Assembly (NCBI RefSeq): GCF_025263485.1 | Contig: NZ_CP079863.1 | Coordinates: forward strand, 2,418,001-2,482,000 | Direction of reading: 5' to 3' | Origin: Mycobacterium sp. SMC-2 | GTDB lineage: Bacteria; Actinomycetota; Actinomycetes; Mycobacteriales; Mycobacteriaceae | DNA: 64,000 bases | Shown: piece by piece, positions 19,677-43,400 of the stretch | How the letters are laid out: each line of letters begins with the position of its first letter | Position numbering within the stretch: the first letter of the stretch is position 1 | Notes under the pieces: model-generated | What the model saw: the letters and a program-made list of their open reading frames with translations, nothing else | Databases searched by the model: none | Told to the model about the DNA's origin: nothing | Made by a program: the position numbers and the translations under genes

Positions 19677-22600
19677 TCAACTCGCGTCCAGGGCCGACAA
19701 GTCCACCAACGCCAATTCCACTGGCTGCGCGCCCATGTCGGCGCCCGGGACGGCGGTGATGGCGTCCCCGATCAGCTCCCGCAGCGCCGCCGGGAAACGC
19801 CGTGCCAGCTCTTCGGCGCGCGCGCCCTGCACTCGGCGGGTGTCGTACCACCAATCGAGGTGCAGCGCGCCGGAGTGGCGGTACACCCGAAACTCGATCG
19901 CATGACCCAGGCCCGGAATCGTGTCGCGCACCGGCATGGCCGCGTCAGAGTCGAATTGCACCGGCGCGTCGATGGGCGGGAACTCCGGGATCATGCCGAC
20001 GTACCGGAAGTGGATGTCGGCGGTGGGCGCGGCCGAAAGCGCCCGCGCGGTCGGGGCGTAGAGATGCCGCAGCAGGCCGTAGCCGATCCCGTAGTGCGGA
20101 ACGGACTTGAGAGTGTCGCGAACGGCGGTCAGCAGCTCGGTCGCGCCGGTGTCGTCGGTCGTCGCGCATCGAAGCGGGACCGGGTACACCGTGGTGAACC
20201 GGCCGATGGTTCTGCGCAGATCGACGTCGGGGCGCAGCACCGAACGGCCGGCCCCTTCCAAGTCGACGGCGACGACGCCGGTGCCGATGGTCTCCGCGAT
20301 CGTCCTAGCCAGCGCCGCGAGCAGGATTTCGTCGACGGACCACCCGAGCGCGCGGCGCGCGTCGTCGACCTCGGAGGTCTGCTCGGCGGTGAGCGTCGAC
20401 GACACCTTGGCCAGGTCGTCACTGTCGGGCCGGCCGGTGACATCCGGGTCAGCCGGCCGCAGCGTCGCCTGGCTCGAGCTCTGAAGCCAGAAGTCGCGCG
20501 TATCGAGCACCGCCGGGTGCGTCGCGAGGCCGGCGGTGCGCAACGACCAGTCCCGCCAGGAGGCGGTGGCCGGGGGCAGCGAGATCTGTTCGCCCGCCAG
20601 GCGTTGGGTGAACGCGGTGAAGAGATCGGTGACCAGAACTTCGCGGGAAGTGGTGTCGGCCACGACCTCGTGCAGGGACAACGCGAGGTAGCCCGCGCCG
20701 TCCGGCCCCGAGATGTAGGCGGCGGTCAACGGCGCCCTCAGATCGTCCTGTGCCGTCAACTCGGCCGCGATGTCGAGCACCGCCGCCCGCTGCGCCCCGG
20801 AATCCGATCCGGTGTCGGCCAGTGTGTGGGAGGACAGCCGCTCGAATTCCCCTGGCGCCGCGATGCGTTGCACCCAGGTTCCCGCCTGCTCGACGAGCTG
20901 CAGGCGCAGCGCGTCGTGGTGGTTGGCCAACGCGGTGAGCACGGCCCGGGCGTCTTGAAGGCCGACTCCCGCGTCCAGGCGCAGGATCAGCGGGACGCGC
21001 CAGCTGCCCGCCTGCCGCACGCCGGTCTCGAGGAACTGCGCGACGTTCGGCGGAATGGCCGGATCAGAGGCGGCGTCAGGCGCTTTCGCCAACGAGCCCG
21101 CCGCGTACTTGGCGTCGACATGGGCCGCCAGGGCGGCCAGCGTCGGGTTTCCGTAGAGATCCTGCGGCGTGACGTCCAGCCCCGCGTTGGCGGCGTTGGT
21201 CGCGATGCCGATCGAGATCAAAGAATCACCGCCGAGGTCGAAGAAGTTGTCGTGGCGGCCGATCGAGTTGAGGCCCAGGCATTGCATCCAGATCTGCCGC
21301 AACGTCGCCTCGGTGTGCGACTGGCCGTTCGCCGGCACGTCGACGTGGGCGCCGTTGGTGGAAGCGCTCGGCGCCGCGGGTGCCTCGGCGGGCCGCTCGA
21401 GCCAGGCGATCGGTTTCGGGTCGACCCAATGCCGTTCGCGGGCAAAGGCGTAACCGGGCAGGGAAACCAGGCTCGGGGTCGGTCCCGTCAGGGCTTCCCA
21501 TTCGACGCGCGCACCGGCCGCCCACAACTGGCCGAGCCCGAGCAAGAAGGTGTCCCGGTCGTCGACGTTCTGAATCGGGTGCCGCATGAGGCGAACCGCG
21601 CGGTGGCCACTCGACCACTTCGGGTGCCGGATTGCCGAGCCCGTCAGGCTTCCGCCGGGGCCCACCTCGACGAGGATGCGGTCGGGATCGGTCAGCAGCA
21701 CGTCGAGCTCGTCGGCGAATCGGATGGTGGAACTGATCTGGCGCGCCCAGGTGGCCGGGTCGGTGACCTGTTCGTCCGACATCCAGGTGCCGGTGAGGTT
21801 GCTGAGCAGGGGCGTGTTCGGGCGGCGCAGCTCCACACCGGACAGGAAGTCGCCGAACTCCGCCGCCATGGAATCCATGGCGGCAGAATGGAAAGCGTGC
21901 GTTGCCCGCACCCGCCGGGCGGTGATGCCGCGCTCACGAAGGCGTTGGGTGAACGCGCGAATCTCGTCGTTGGGCCCCGCGACGACGCAGTTGCCGGGGT
22001 CGTTGACCGCGGCCAGGTCGACCCCGGGTGAGAGGAACTCCGCGATGTCGTCGGGACCCAGCGCGACGGCGACCATTGCGCCCGGCGGTGACTCGTGCAT
22101 CAGGCGGGCGCGCAGCGACACCGACTTGATCGCCGTCGCCAGGTCGAACACCCCGGCCAGGGTGGCCGCGATGTATTCGCCCGTGCTGTAACCGATGTAC
22201 GCCCCGGCGCGCAACCCGTAGGTGTCGGCCAACCGCGCGAGCGCGTACTCCACCGTGAACAGCGCCGGCTGGGAACGGTCGATGCGCTCCAGATCGGTGC
22301 TGGCGTCGCCGAATATCAACGCCCTCAGGTCGATGCCCATCTCGTCGCCGAATCCCGCGGCGCAGGCGTCGAAGTGTTCGGCGAACACGGGCTCGGTGTC
22401 GTAGAGGCCCTTGGCCATGCCGACGTGCTGGGCGCCCTGGCCGGGGAACATGAACACGACCCGCTTCGCGGCATCCTCACCGCCGTCGAGGGATTCGCCG
22501 ACGAAGGCGTTGTCGTGCTCGGTGGCCCGCAGCACCGCGGCCGCATGCTCGCGGTCGTGCACCACGGCCGCCATGGTGAGGTGATGCTTGCGGCGCCCGG

Positions 22601-24086
22601 TGAGGGTATGGGCGACGTCGGCCAGCTCGGGGCCGTCCGGGGCGGCCAACGCGTCGGCGAGGGCGGCGCGCGACGCATCAAGCGCCGCAGCGGTTTGCGC
22701 CGACAGCAGCAGCACCTGGGGACCCGCTGGCACCGCGCGCTGCGGCGCCGCCGGCGCCTCCTCGAGCACGACGTGCACGTTGGTGCCGCCCACCCCGAAC
22801 GAGCTGACCCCGGCCCTGCGCGCGCCTTCCCATTCCCAGGCGTCGTAGGTGCTGCGCACCTCGAACGGGGTCTCGTCGAGACGTAGCTCCGGGTTCGGAC
22901 TGGTGAAGTGCAGCGTCCCGGGAATCGCCTTGTTCTTCAGGCACAGAATGGTTTTGACCAGACCCACGACTCCGGCCGCCACCTCGAGGTGGCCGATGTT
23001 GGACTTCACCGACCCGAGAACGCACGGGCCGGGCCGGGGTGTCTGCGACACGGCGAAAGCCGATCGCAGGCCCTGGACCTCGATGGGATCGCCCAGCGGC
23101 GTTCCGGTTCCGTGTGTCTCGACATAGCTCACGGTCGAGGAATCGATGCCGGCCACCGCGTGGGCTTCCGCGATGACATCGGCCTGGGCGGCCGGGTTCG
23201 GCGCCGCGTAGCCCATTTTCATCGATCCGTCGTTGTTGATCGCCGATCCGCGGATGACGGCGTGAATCCGGTCACCGGCGTCGAGGGCGGCCTGCAGGGG
23301 CTTGAGCGCCACGATGGCCACGCCGCTGCCGAAGACCGTGCCGTCGGCCCGCACGTCGAACGGCCTGCAATGCCCGACGGCCGACACCATGGCTCCCGGC
23401 GAGTTCCAGTACCCGACACGGTGGGGGACCGACAACGACACCCCTCCGGCGAGGGCCATGTCGCATTCGCCGCTGAGCAGGCTTTGGCAAGCCAGATGGA
23501 CCGCCACCAGCGACGACGAGCATGCGGTCTGGACCGTGATGCTGGGGCCGCGCAGATCGAACTGATGGGATACCCGGGTTGCCAGGAAGTCCTTGTCGTT
23601 CTGCAGGAACAGGTTGAACTGCTCGAAGTTGAGTCCCGTGCCGGTGAAGGCGTCCTGGGCGCGGTGCGACGACAAGTTGTGCAGCAGATAGCCGCTGGGG
23701 GAGCTGGTCCCGTAGACGCCGATCGAACCGTCGAACCGTGCGGGGTCGCAGCCGGCGTCCTCGAACGCGTGCCAGGCGCACTGCAGGAACAACCGGTGCT
23801 GTGGGTCCAGCATCCGGGCGAGCTGGGGCGGGAACCCGAAGAACTCGGCGTCGAACTCGTCGAACCCGTCGACGATGGGCGCGCGCCGCACGTACGCCGG
23901 ATTGGCCAGCACCTCGTCGCCGATCCCGGCGGCTTTGAGCTCCTGCTCGGACAGCGTGGTGATGGACTCCTTGCCGTGGCGCAGGTTGTCCCAGAATGCC
24001 GACACGTCGTTGGCGCCGGGGAATCGTCCGGCCATGCCGACCACCGCGATCGCGTTGGCCGGCAGATCCTCTAAAGATGCGCTCAT
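19677..24086 (-). CDS. ppsE: Phthiocerol synthesis polyketide synthase PpsE
   Basis: A 1469-residue synthase (M. tuberculosis PpsE 1488) with the unusual PpsE order: ketosynthase (Cys about 186 in TACSSS), acyltransferase, a peptidyl-carrier-like ACP (GGDSLIS, Ser about 953) and a C-terminal condensation-like domain at about 1010-1440. The acyltransferase nucleophile motif is GYSTGE rather than GHSxGE, and the specificity motif is HAFH. The condensation motif is degenerate (LHEVVAD for HHxxxD). PpsE adds the last extender unit. Release is thought to involve TesA, giving the keto-diol after decarboxylation. It starts three bases after ppsD ends. Confidence 0.94.
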   Translation of the reverse strand: MSASLEDLPANAIAVVGMAGRFPGANDVSAFWDNLRHGKESITTLSEQELKAAGIGDEVLANPAYVRRAPIVDGFDEFDAEFFGFPPQLARMLDPQHRLFLQCAWHAFEDAGCDPARFDGSIGVYGTSSPSGYLLHNLSSHRAQDAFTGTGLNFEQFNLFLQNDKDFLATRVSHQFDLRGPSITVQTACSSSLVAVHLACQSLLSGECDMALAGGVSLSVPHRVGYWNSPGAMVSAVGHCRPFDVRADGTVFGSGVAIVALKPLQAALDAGDRIHAVIRGSAINNDGSMKMGYAAPNPAAQADVIAEAHAVAGIDSSTVSYVETHGTGTPLGDPIEVQGLRSAFAVSQTPRPGPCVLGSVKSNIGHLEVAAGVVGLVKTILCLKNKAIPGTLHFTSPNPELRLDETPFEVRSTYDAWEWEGARRAGVSSFGVGGTNVHVVLEEAPAAPQRAVPAGPQVLLLSAQTAAALDASRAALADALAAPDGPELADVAHTLTGRRKHHLTMAAVVHDREHAAAVLRATEHDNAFVGESLDGGEDAAKRVVFMFPGQGAQHVGMAKGLYDTEPVFAEHFDACAAGFGDEMGIDLRALIFGDASTDLERIDRSQPALFTVEYALARLADTYGLRAGAYIGYSTGEYIAATLAGVFDLATAIKSVSLRARLMHESPPGAMVAVALGPDDIAEFLSPGVDLAAVNDPGNCVVAGPNDEIRAFTQRLRERGITARRVRATHAFHSAAMDSMAAEFGDFLSGVELRRPNTPLLSNLTGTWMSDEQVTDPATWARQISSTIRFADELDVLLTDPDRILVEVGPGGSLTGSAIRHPKWSSGHRAVRLMRHPIQNVDDRDTFLLGLGQLWAAGARVEWEALTGPTPSLVSLPGYAFARERHWVDPKPIAWLERPAEAPAAPSASTNGAHVDVPANGQSHTEATLRQIWMQCLGLNSIGRHDNFFDLGGDSLISIGIATNAANAGLDVTPQDLYGNPTLAALAAHVDAKYAAGSLAKAPDAASDPAIPPNVAQFLETGVRQAGSWRVPLILRLDAGVGLQDARAVLTALANHHDALRLQLVEQAGTWVQRIAAPGEFERLSSHTLADTGSDSGAQRAAVLDIAAELTAQDDLRAPLTAAYISGPDGAGYLALSLHEVVADTTSREVLVTDLFTAFTQRLAGEQISLPPATASWRDWSLRTAGLATHPAVLDTRDFWLQSSSQATLRPADPDVTGRPDSDDLAKVSSTLTAEQTSEVDDARRALGWSVDEILLAALARTIAETIGTGVVAVDLEGAGRSVLRPDVDLRRTIGRFTTVYPVPLRCATTDDTGATELLTAVRDTLKSVPHYGIGYGLLRHLYAPTARALSAAPTADIHFRYVGMIPEFPPIDAPVQFDSDAAMPVRDTIPGLGHAIEFRVYRHSGALHLDWWYDTRRVQGARAEELARRFPAALRELIGDAITAVPGADMGAQPVELALVDLSALDAS

Positions 24087-24089
24087 TGC

Positions 24090-27000
24090 TTATTGTCCTC
24101 GTTTCCGCCGCAGTGCGGCTTGTTGGCGCGCGGCCGCGCGCTGCTGCGCTCGGTCGCGGACCGCGTCTTCCTGCCCGAGTGCCTGCGAATCGCCGGCCAG
24201 GCCGAGCTGGCGGACCAGGTCGGCCGTGAGGTCGTGCAACGACGCGCCCTGCAACAGCAGCGCCACGGGCGGCTCGACCCCGAAGTCCGCGCGGGCGGAG
24301 TTCCGGATCCGCACCGCCATAAGGGAATCCATCCCCAGCTCGATGAGTGGCACGCCCGGGTCGACGGCCGAGCGGTCGGCGTAGCCCATGACGGCGGCGA
24401 TGCGCGCACGCAGCCGGTCGGTCATCAGGGCTTGCGCCGCAGCGGAATCCAATCCGTTCAGCGCTTCGGGACCGGCCCAGTCGCCGCCGTCACCCGCGGC
24501 TTCCAGCTCGGCCACCACATTGGTGAAATAGCCGAGGTTGCGGATCTCCGGGAAGGCGATCAGTGCCCGATCGGGCCGCAGCCGCCCGACGCCGGTGTGG
24601 CATCGGCCGCTGGCCAGCAGCGGCTCCATCGCCGCGGTGCCCTCGGCGGGGGTGATGGGATCGAGCGCGCCGCCGGTCAGCGTGCGGGCGAGCCCGACCT
24701 CCGCCCACGGGCCCCAGTTGATCACCGCCGCCGGCAGGCCCGCCGCCCGCCGCCAATCGACCAGCGCATCGAGCCAGGCGCTGGCGCACGCGTACGACGC
24801 CTGCCCGGGGCCGCCCAACATGGAGGCGGTGGAGGAGAACCCGAGCCACCAGTCCAATTCGCAGTTCGCGCTGGCCCGGTGCAATCGCAGCGCCCCGGTG
24901 ACCTTGGGCGCCCACACCCGTTCGACGCTTTCCTTGGTCATGGAGAACACCAGGCTGTCGTCGAGCACGGCGGCCGCGTGCAGGATGCCGCGCAGGTTCG
25001 ACTCGCCCGCGGCGGCCACCAGCTTCTCGGCGACGCCCTCGGCCGCGACGTCCCCGGTGACCACGACGATCTCGGCGGTGCGCTCCAGCTCGGCCAGGAC
25101 CGCGCGCTGCTGGTCCGACGGTTCGCTGCGCCCGTTGAGGACGAGCCGCCCCGCCCCGCCGTCCACCAGCCATCGCGCCATGACCAGGCCGAGGCCACCC
25201 AGGCCACCGGTGAGGATGTACGAGGCTCCCCGCCGGACGACGTCTCGGGTGGTGGGTTCGCCGATGACCGCCCGGGTGAGTCGCTCGACGTGGCGCTGGC
25301 CACCTCGCCAAGCGACGACGTCGTCGATCTCGCCCGGAATCGCCTGGGAGAGTTCGGCATCGAGGACCGCCGCCGGATCCGCGTCGGCATCGAGGTCGAC
25401 CAGCGTGGTCCGCAACTCGGGGTGCTCGTAGGCCAGCACCCGCACCAGACCCTTCAGCGCACCGATCCCGGGCTGGCCGGCCTCGTCGTGCACCGCCAAG
25501 CCGGCCTCGGTGACCAGCCAGAGCCGCGGTGATTGACCGTGCCAGCCACCCACGATCGCGCGGATGACGGTCGAGACCGCCCAGACGGTTTCCCGCGCCT
25601 CGTCGACGCCGTCGTCGGCGACGTTCGGATCGGGCGCCACGAACACGACCACGCCGACGGGCGGGTGCTGCGGGTCGCCCGCCGTGTCGGCGAACGCGGC
25701 GAGGATGGCGGACTCGTCGTGCAGGTCGGCGGTGATCAGCCGGCGCGCCGGCGAGCGCCAGCCCGCGACGAAGGCTTCCGCGCGGTCACGCGCCCGGCCG
25801 TCGGTGAGCACCAGCCAGCTGCCGGGGGCTTCGGACCCCGCGGCGGTGATCGGTTGAGGCGACCAGGTGGTGTCGAAGACCTTTTGCGACAACGGAAGTG
25901 GTACGCTGCGGCGTTCGACGCGACGTAGGTAGATGTCGTTGATCTCCGCCGTGACGGTCCCGGCGTCGTCGGTCAAGACGATTCTGCCGAGCTTGCCCAC
26001 GCCGCCCTCGTCGAGATTGGTCAGCTGGGCCCGGCAGCGGGCGCGGCGGCCGGGGCTGCCGTAGACCCGGATGGCGTCGAAAGATACTGGCAGATAACTG
26101 GCTTCGGCTGACCCGGCGAGTTCATCGTCCGGCATCGCGGCCGCCAGACTCTGCAGCGCCGCATCCAGCATGACGGGGTGCAGCCGGAACCCGGGATGGC
26201 GCGGCGCCTCGTCGGGAAGGACGATCTCGGATTCGACGAAACCGCCGGGCATCCGGTGGATGGCGGTGAGCGCCGCGAAGGCGGGCCCATGGAATTGACC
26301 CGCGTGCCGCAGCACGCCGTACAGGTCGGCCGGCTTGATCTCCGTTTCGCCGTGCCCCGGGGGTGCGGGTCGATCGGGGACGGCGTCCGACGTCCGCATC
26401 TCGGCCTTGGCGGTGGCGTGCCTGATCCAGCTCCCCGACGACCGCGAATAGATCTCGATCCGGGTCTTGTCGTCGGAGCCGCGGGTCAACTGGGTGGTCA
26501 GCTGCGTGTGGTCGCCCAGGGTGAGCATCTGCTCGACCTCGAGCTGGTTGATCGACACGGTCGCCGCGGGCACGCCCAGCGCTTCGCTCGCTGCGGCCAG
26601 GGCGATTTCGGCGAACGCCGCGCCCGGCATGACGGCTTGCCCGAACACCTTGTGGTCGGCGAGCCAGGGCGACACCGCCGTGCCGGCGTCGGCCCGCCAT
26701 ACGTGGTCGCGGCTGGACGGAACCTCGATGTGCGCGCCCAGCAGCGGGTGGGCCGCGACCGACTCCGACATCCCGGACCGGTCGGCGACCCAGAACTGGG
26801 TGTGCTGCCACGGCGTCACCGGGATGTCGGCCAGGCGGCCGTGGCCGGTGCCGGGCGGTGTTGGCGCGACGGCGGCCAGCTGGGTGTGGAAGCTGATCGT
26901 GTCGTCGGTGTCGCGGTGCAGGGTGCCGATGGCTTCCGCCCCCAGCGTGTCGGCGATCGCGTGGGTGAGCAGTGGGTGGGGGCTGATCTCGATGAAGGTC

Positions 27001-29467
27001 TGCCGGTCCGCGCCGGCCCGGCTGATGGCCTGGTGAAACCGCACCGGGTTGCGCAGGTTGGCGGCCCAATAGTCGGCGTCCAGCAGCGGTGCGGGCCCTT
27101 CAATGGTCGTGCTGATCATCGGGACGGCCGGTGTTTTGGGCGCCAGATCAGCCAGGGCCGAACGTAATTCGGGCAGGATGGGATCGATGATCGGGTGATG
27201 GGAGGCGACGTCGACCTCGATGCGCCGGGCGAGCAGGTTCCGGGCCGCCACCACCGTGATGACCGCATCCACCTGGTCGGGCGGGCCGGCGATCACCGAT
27301 TGGCGCGGCGAGGCGTGCACGGCCAGGGTCACCTGCGGGTAGTCGGTGATCAGCGCTCCCGCGGCCTCGGCGTCGAGTTCCAGCAGGGCCATCGCGCCCT
27401 GGCCGGACAACCGGGCCATCAGCGCCGACCGGGTGGCGATCACCCGCAAACCCTCCGCCGGGGTGAGCGCCCCGGACACCACCGCGGCCGAGACTTCGCC
27501 CATCGAGTGCCCGATCACCGCGTCGGGCTCGATGCCGTAATGGCGCCACAGCGCGGTCAGCGCGAGCTGGATCCCCACCAGCACCGGCTGAATGTTCTGG
27601 ATGCCGACCAGCGCTCGGCCGTCGGCCAGGGTTTCGTGTAGCGAAAACCCGGTCTGGGCAACGAAGTCGGGCTCGAGTTCGGCGATCGCGGCCGCGAACG
27701 CGGGTTCGTCGGCCAACAGCCGGCGGCCCATGCCGGTCCACTGCGCGCCCTGGCCGGAGTAGACGAAGACCGTGCCGGGGCGGCGGACGGCCTCGGCCGG
27801 CCCCAGCACCCCCGGCGCCGGGGCCCCGGTGGCCAGCGCCCGCAGCCCCGCCACCGCGGCGGCGGTGTCCCGGGCGACGACGGTGCCCCGCCAGTTGTGC
27901 TGGGCTCGACGGGAACTCAGCGTGTGCGCGACGTCGGTCAGCGGTGTCGCGGCACCCGGGCCGCTCAGCCAGTCGGCGAGCGTCGCGGCGAGCGACGCCA
28001 GCCGTTGCGGTGTCTTCCCCGACACCACCAACGTCGACACGGGGGGCGCGGTATGCGGCTGCGCGGGCGCCGGCGCGGGCTCGGGCGCTTGCTCGATCAC
28101 CACATGCGCGTTGGTTCCGCTCAGGCCGAACGACGACACCGCCGCCCGGCGGGGGCCGGCGGCGGGCCAGGCGGTGCCCTCGGTCGGCACGAACAGGCGG
28201 GTCGACGACGCGTCGATCGCCGGGTTCCACCGGGTGAAGTGCAGGTTGGGCGGAATGAAGCCCCGGTTCACCGCCAGGATCGCCTTGATGAACCCGGTGA
28301 CCCCGGCGGCCGCCTCGAGATGCCCGAGGTTGGTCTTGACCGACCCCAGCGCGCAGTTGCCCTCGCTCTGATGTTTGGCAAGGCCGTAGGTGGCCGCCAG
28401 TGCCTCGAACTCGATGGGATCACCCAATATGGTTCCGGTGCCGTGGGTTTCGACGTAGTTGACACTGCCCGCCGTGGCGTCGGCCTGCCGCAGCGCGGCG
28501 GTGATCACGTCGCGCTGGGCCGCCGCGTTCGGCGCGGTCATGCCGTTGGACCGGCCGTCGGAGTTGATCGCCGAGCCCCGGACCACCGCGAGCACGTGAT
28601 CGCCGTCGCGGGTGGCGTCCGACAACCGCTTGAGCACCACCACCCCGCAGCCCTCGCTGCGCACGAAGCCGTCGGCCAGGGCGTCGAACGTCCTGCACCG
28701 GCCGGTCGGTGACAGGGCCGACCACTTGGATAGCGCAATGCTGGTGAACGGGGACAGGGACAGGTGCACCCCGCCCGCCAGCGCCACGTCGCTCTCCCGC
28801 AGCCGCAGGCTTTGGCAGGCCAGATGGATCGCCACCAACGATGACGAGCAGGCGGTGTCCACGGCCACCGCCGGGCCACGCAGCCCCAACAGGTAGGAGA
28901 TCCGTCCCACCGCGGCGCTGTGCGGGTTCCCGGTGCTCATGTACGCGTCGATCTCGGCGCGCCGCTCGAGGTTGAGGATGGTGTAGTCCCACGCCGAGAT
29001 ACCCATCAGCGCGGCGGTCCGGCTGCCGCCCAACGAGTCCGGCGGCAGGCCGGCGTGTTCGAGCGCTTCCCAGGCGACCTCGAGCAGCATGCGCTGCTGG
29101 GGGTCCATCGCGACGGCTTCGCGGGGGGTGATGCCGAAGAAGTCGGCGTCGAACCCGGCGACGTCGTCGACGAACCCGCCCCACTTCGTCGTCATCCGGC
29201 CCGGCGCCTGCGGGTCGGGGTCGTAGAACGCGTCGGCGTCCCACCGGTCGGCCGGCACCTCGCCGACGGCGTCACGCCCGTCGACGAGCAGCTGCCAGAA
29301 GCTCTCCGGGCCGGACACGGTGCCGGGCAACCGGCAACCGATGCCGACCACGGCCACCGGCTCGGCGATGTCGGTCGGAAAAGCCGTTCCGGCGCGGACC
29401 AATTCGCGGGCGAGGACCTCGCGCGCCTTCGGTGACATCTGCGCCGCGCGTTCGGCAAGGCTCGTCA

Positions 29468-29468
<1 letters not shown>
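24090..29468 (-). CDS. ppsD: Phthiocerol synthesis polyketide synthase PpsD
   Basis: A 1792-residue synthase (PpsD 1827). Order: ketosynthase with Cys about 204; acyltransferase GHSMGE about 652 with the methylmalonyl-type motif VASH; dehydratase His about 936 in ADHKVFGQAVMPG with Asp in HPVMLDAALQ; ketoreductase GGLGGLG about 1419 with YACAS instead of YAAAN; carrier GMDSLM about 1711. No enoyl reductase domain is present, which fits the separate Rv2953-type enzyme at 5925-7178. It introduces the methyl-branched unit. The ATG start overlaps the ppsC stop (TAATG). Longer in-frame extensions upstream lie inside ppsC and are rejected. Confidence 0.95.
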
Positions 29469-40478
<11,010 letters not shown>

Positions 40479-40479
<1 letters not shown>

Positions 40480-43400
40480 TACGCGGACTCCTCGGCGGCG
40501 AGTGACGAAGACTCGATGCGGTCGAACAAGCTGTCCAACGTACTTCCCGCCGACGCGGACAGCGCCGCGATCTGGTCGTAGTCCGAATCCACGGTGGGCG
40601 CAACCATTTTGGTGAGTTGATCCGCCAACGCGGCGACGGTGGGATGGTTGAACAGCATCGTGGTCGAAATCTCTACACCCACCAGGATCTCGGCCTCCCG
40701 GCGAATCGCCATAGCCATCAGGGAATTGAGGCCAAGCTCGGCGAGAGGGCGGTCGCTCTGAAGCTCCGGCTCGGGCACCCGCAGCTCGCGGGCGACGATG
40801 CTGCGCAGCCCGCTTAGCAACTCCGCGCGCACCTGCGCGGGCGTCAGATGCGACCAGTCCCGCACCGGGATCACGGGTGCGCCGCCGGATTCCGGCAGCA
40901 GGTCGTCGACGATGTGCAGCGCGCCGCGGGTGCGGTAGGCGGCCGCCAGCAGCGGCCAGTCGGCGTCCACCACAACCGAGTGCACGCCGGCGGCCGGACT
41001 CATCGCCAAAGGCAGCGCCGTGATGGCGATCTCGTCGTCCATGGGCACCAGCCCGGTTCCGACACTGACCTGGCCGGCGTCACCGTCGCTGTCGGCCAGG
41101 GATTTCCACAGTCCCCAGTTGACAGTGGTGGCCGCGAGTCCCAGGGCGCGCCGCGCGTACACCAGGGCGTCCAGATAGCCGCTGGTGGCGGTGTAGTGGG
41201 CCAGCCACCGCGAACCGGTCAGGCCGGAGATCGAGGAGAAGACGACGAAGTGGCGCACCGGCGTGGTCAGCGACAGCCGGTGCAACACCGCCGCGGCGTC
41301 GAGCTTGGGCGCGAACATCGCCGCGACGTCGTCGTCGGTCATCTCGTCAAGCACCACCGGTCGGCCGGCGTAGGCCGCGAGGTAAATGCCTTCCAGGGGC
41401 GGCAGATCAGCACCGAACCGGTCGAACAGTGCCCTCATGGCGGCCTCGTCGGCGGCGTCGGCGGCGACGGTGATCAGCGTGGTCCCGGTCGCGGCAAGGC
41501 TTTCGGCCAGTCCGTTGAGCCGCTGCCCCGGATTGCGCGACACCGCGACGATGGTCTTGGCGCCCATCTGGGCGAGCTGACGCACCAGGTGCGGCCCGAT
41601 GTTGCCGGTGGCGCCGATGACCAACTGGCTGGCGCCGGCGTCCAGCGTCACAGCTTCGGTGGGCAGCGCACGCCTGTGCAACCGGGGCACGTGCCGCACT
41701 CCGGACCGGTAGACGACTTGGTCTTCGCCGTCGGTGCCGGCGGCTTCGGCCAACACCAGCGGCGCGGCCAGCTCCGCGGGCACCGGGTCGTCGAGATCGA
41801 TGATGCCGCCCCAGATTTCGGGTTGTTCCAGTGCGAGGGTGCGTCCCAGGCCCCACAGCACCCCGTGCGCGGGGTTGGCGCGGTCACCCTCGGCGACCGG
41901 CTGACCGTTGCGGGTCACGATGAACAGCTTGGCGGAAGAGCCGGCCATGGCGGCGGCAAGGCGGCGCGCTCGGTGAAACAGCTGATATGCCAACACAACT
42001 GACGTTTCGGAGGCGGGCGGTGCGTAGAGCACGCGATCGACACCGTCGAGCGCCTCCTCGAGAGCGGACGCTTCGGCGAGGGCCGCGGGCTCCAGCAGGT
42101 CGACGCGCGATTGCGGCCCCGCGACGCGGCGCAGTTCGTCGGCCAGGCCGGTGTCGGCCACCGCCAGCCAGCGGCCGCTCGTCGTGGCCTCGGCGTGCGG
42201 TAGTGGGCGCACCGGCCAGATGACCTCATGGCACCAGTCATCGAGCGGGGTGCCGTTGCCTTCTTGCGCTGCCTGCGTCTCGGCGGCCCGGTCGCGGGAA
42301 CCCTTGGGGCGCAGTGCCGGTGGGGCAGCCGCGGTGGCGTCGATCCAGTGGCGGGTGTGGTGCCAGGGGGTGGTCGGGATCTGCGGGTGCGGCTCCGGCG
42401 GATGGGGGGTTTGGGGCGGGTGGGTGGCGCGCACCGTGTTGAGGTTGGTGTGGAACGTGATGGTGTCGTCCGCGTCGCGCTGCAGGGTCCCGGTGCTGAT
42501 GTACTTGCTTCCGTGTTGTGCCGTGTGCAAGGTGTCGAGGACGGCCTGGGTCAGCAGTGGGTGTGCGCTGATTTCGATGAAGGTGTGGTGGTCGGTGCCG
42601 GCGGTGGTGATGGCTTGGTGGAAGTGGACCGGGTTGCGCATGTTGGTGGCCCAGTGTTCGGCGTCGAAGGTGGGCCGGGTGTCGGGGTTTGCGTAGGTGG
42701 TGGAGAGGATGGGGATGGTTGGCGGCTGGGGGGTTAGGTCGGCCAGTTGGGCGCGCATCAGGGGTTGCAGGGGGTCCATGGCCGGGTTGTGCGGGGCGAC
42801 TTCGATGTTGACCCGGCTGGCGAACCGGTTTTGGGCGCGCACGGTGTCGATGAGCTCGTCGATCTCCTGGTTCGGTCCGGCGATGACGGTTTGGCGGGGG
42901 GAGTTGTAGATGCCCAGCGTCACCTGGGGGTGCTCGGCGATCAGCGCCTCGGTGGCGGACGCATCGAGCTCCAGCAGGGCCATGGTGCCCTGGCCGGATA
43001 GCGGGGCCATCAGCTGGGAGCGGGTGGCGGTCACCCGTAAGCCTTGGGCGGGGGTGAGCGCCCCGGCGACCACGGCGGCGGCGACTTCGCCCATGGAGTG
43101 TCCGATGACCAAATCGGGGGTGATGCCATAGGAGCGCCACAGCGCGGTCAGCGCCAGTTGCATGCCGATCAGGCCCAGCTGGATCTGTTCGATGCCGACC
43201 AGCTCGGCCCCGGTGGCGATCGTCTCGTGCAGCGAAAAGCCGGCCTGGGCAACGAAGTCGGGCTCCAGCTCGGCGATCGCCGCGGCGAAGGCCGGCTCGT
43301 CGGCCAGCAGTTGGCGGCCCATGCCGGCCCACTGCGACCCGCGCCCGGAGTAGACGAACACCGTGCCCGGCCCGACCGCGCCCTCGCGGGGACCCACCAC

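Noticed and set aside
19518..22031. An 837-codon open frame on the plus strand opposite ppsE and drrA
   Set aside because: A shadow of ppsE with biased composition and no recognisable motif.
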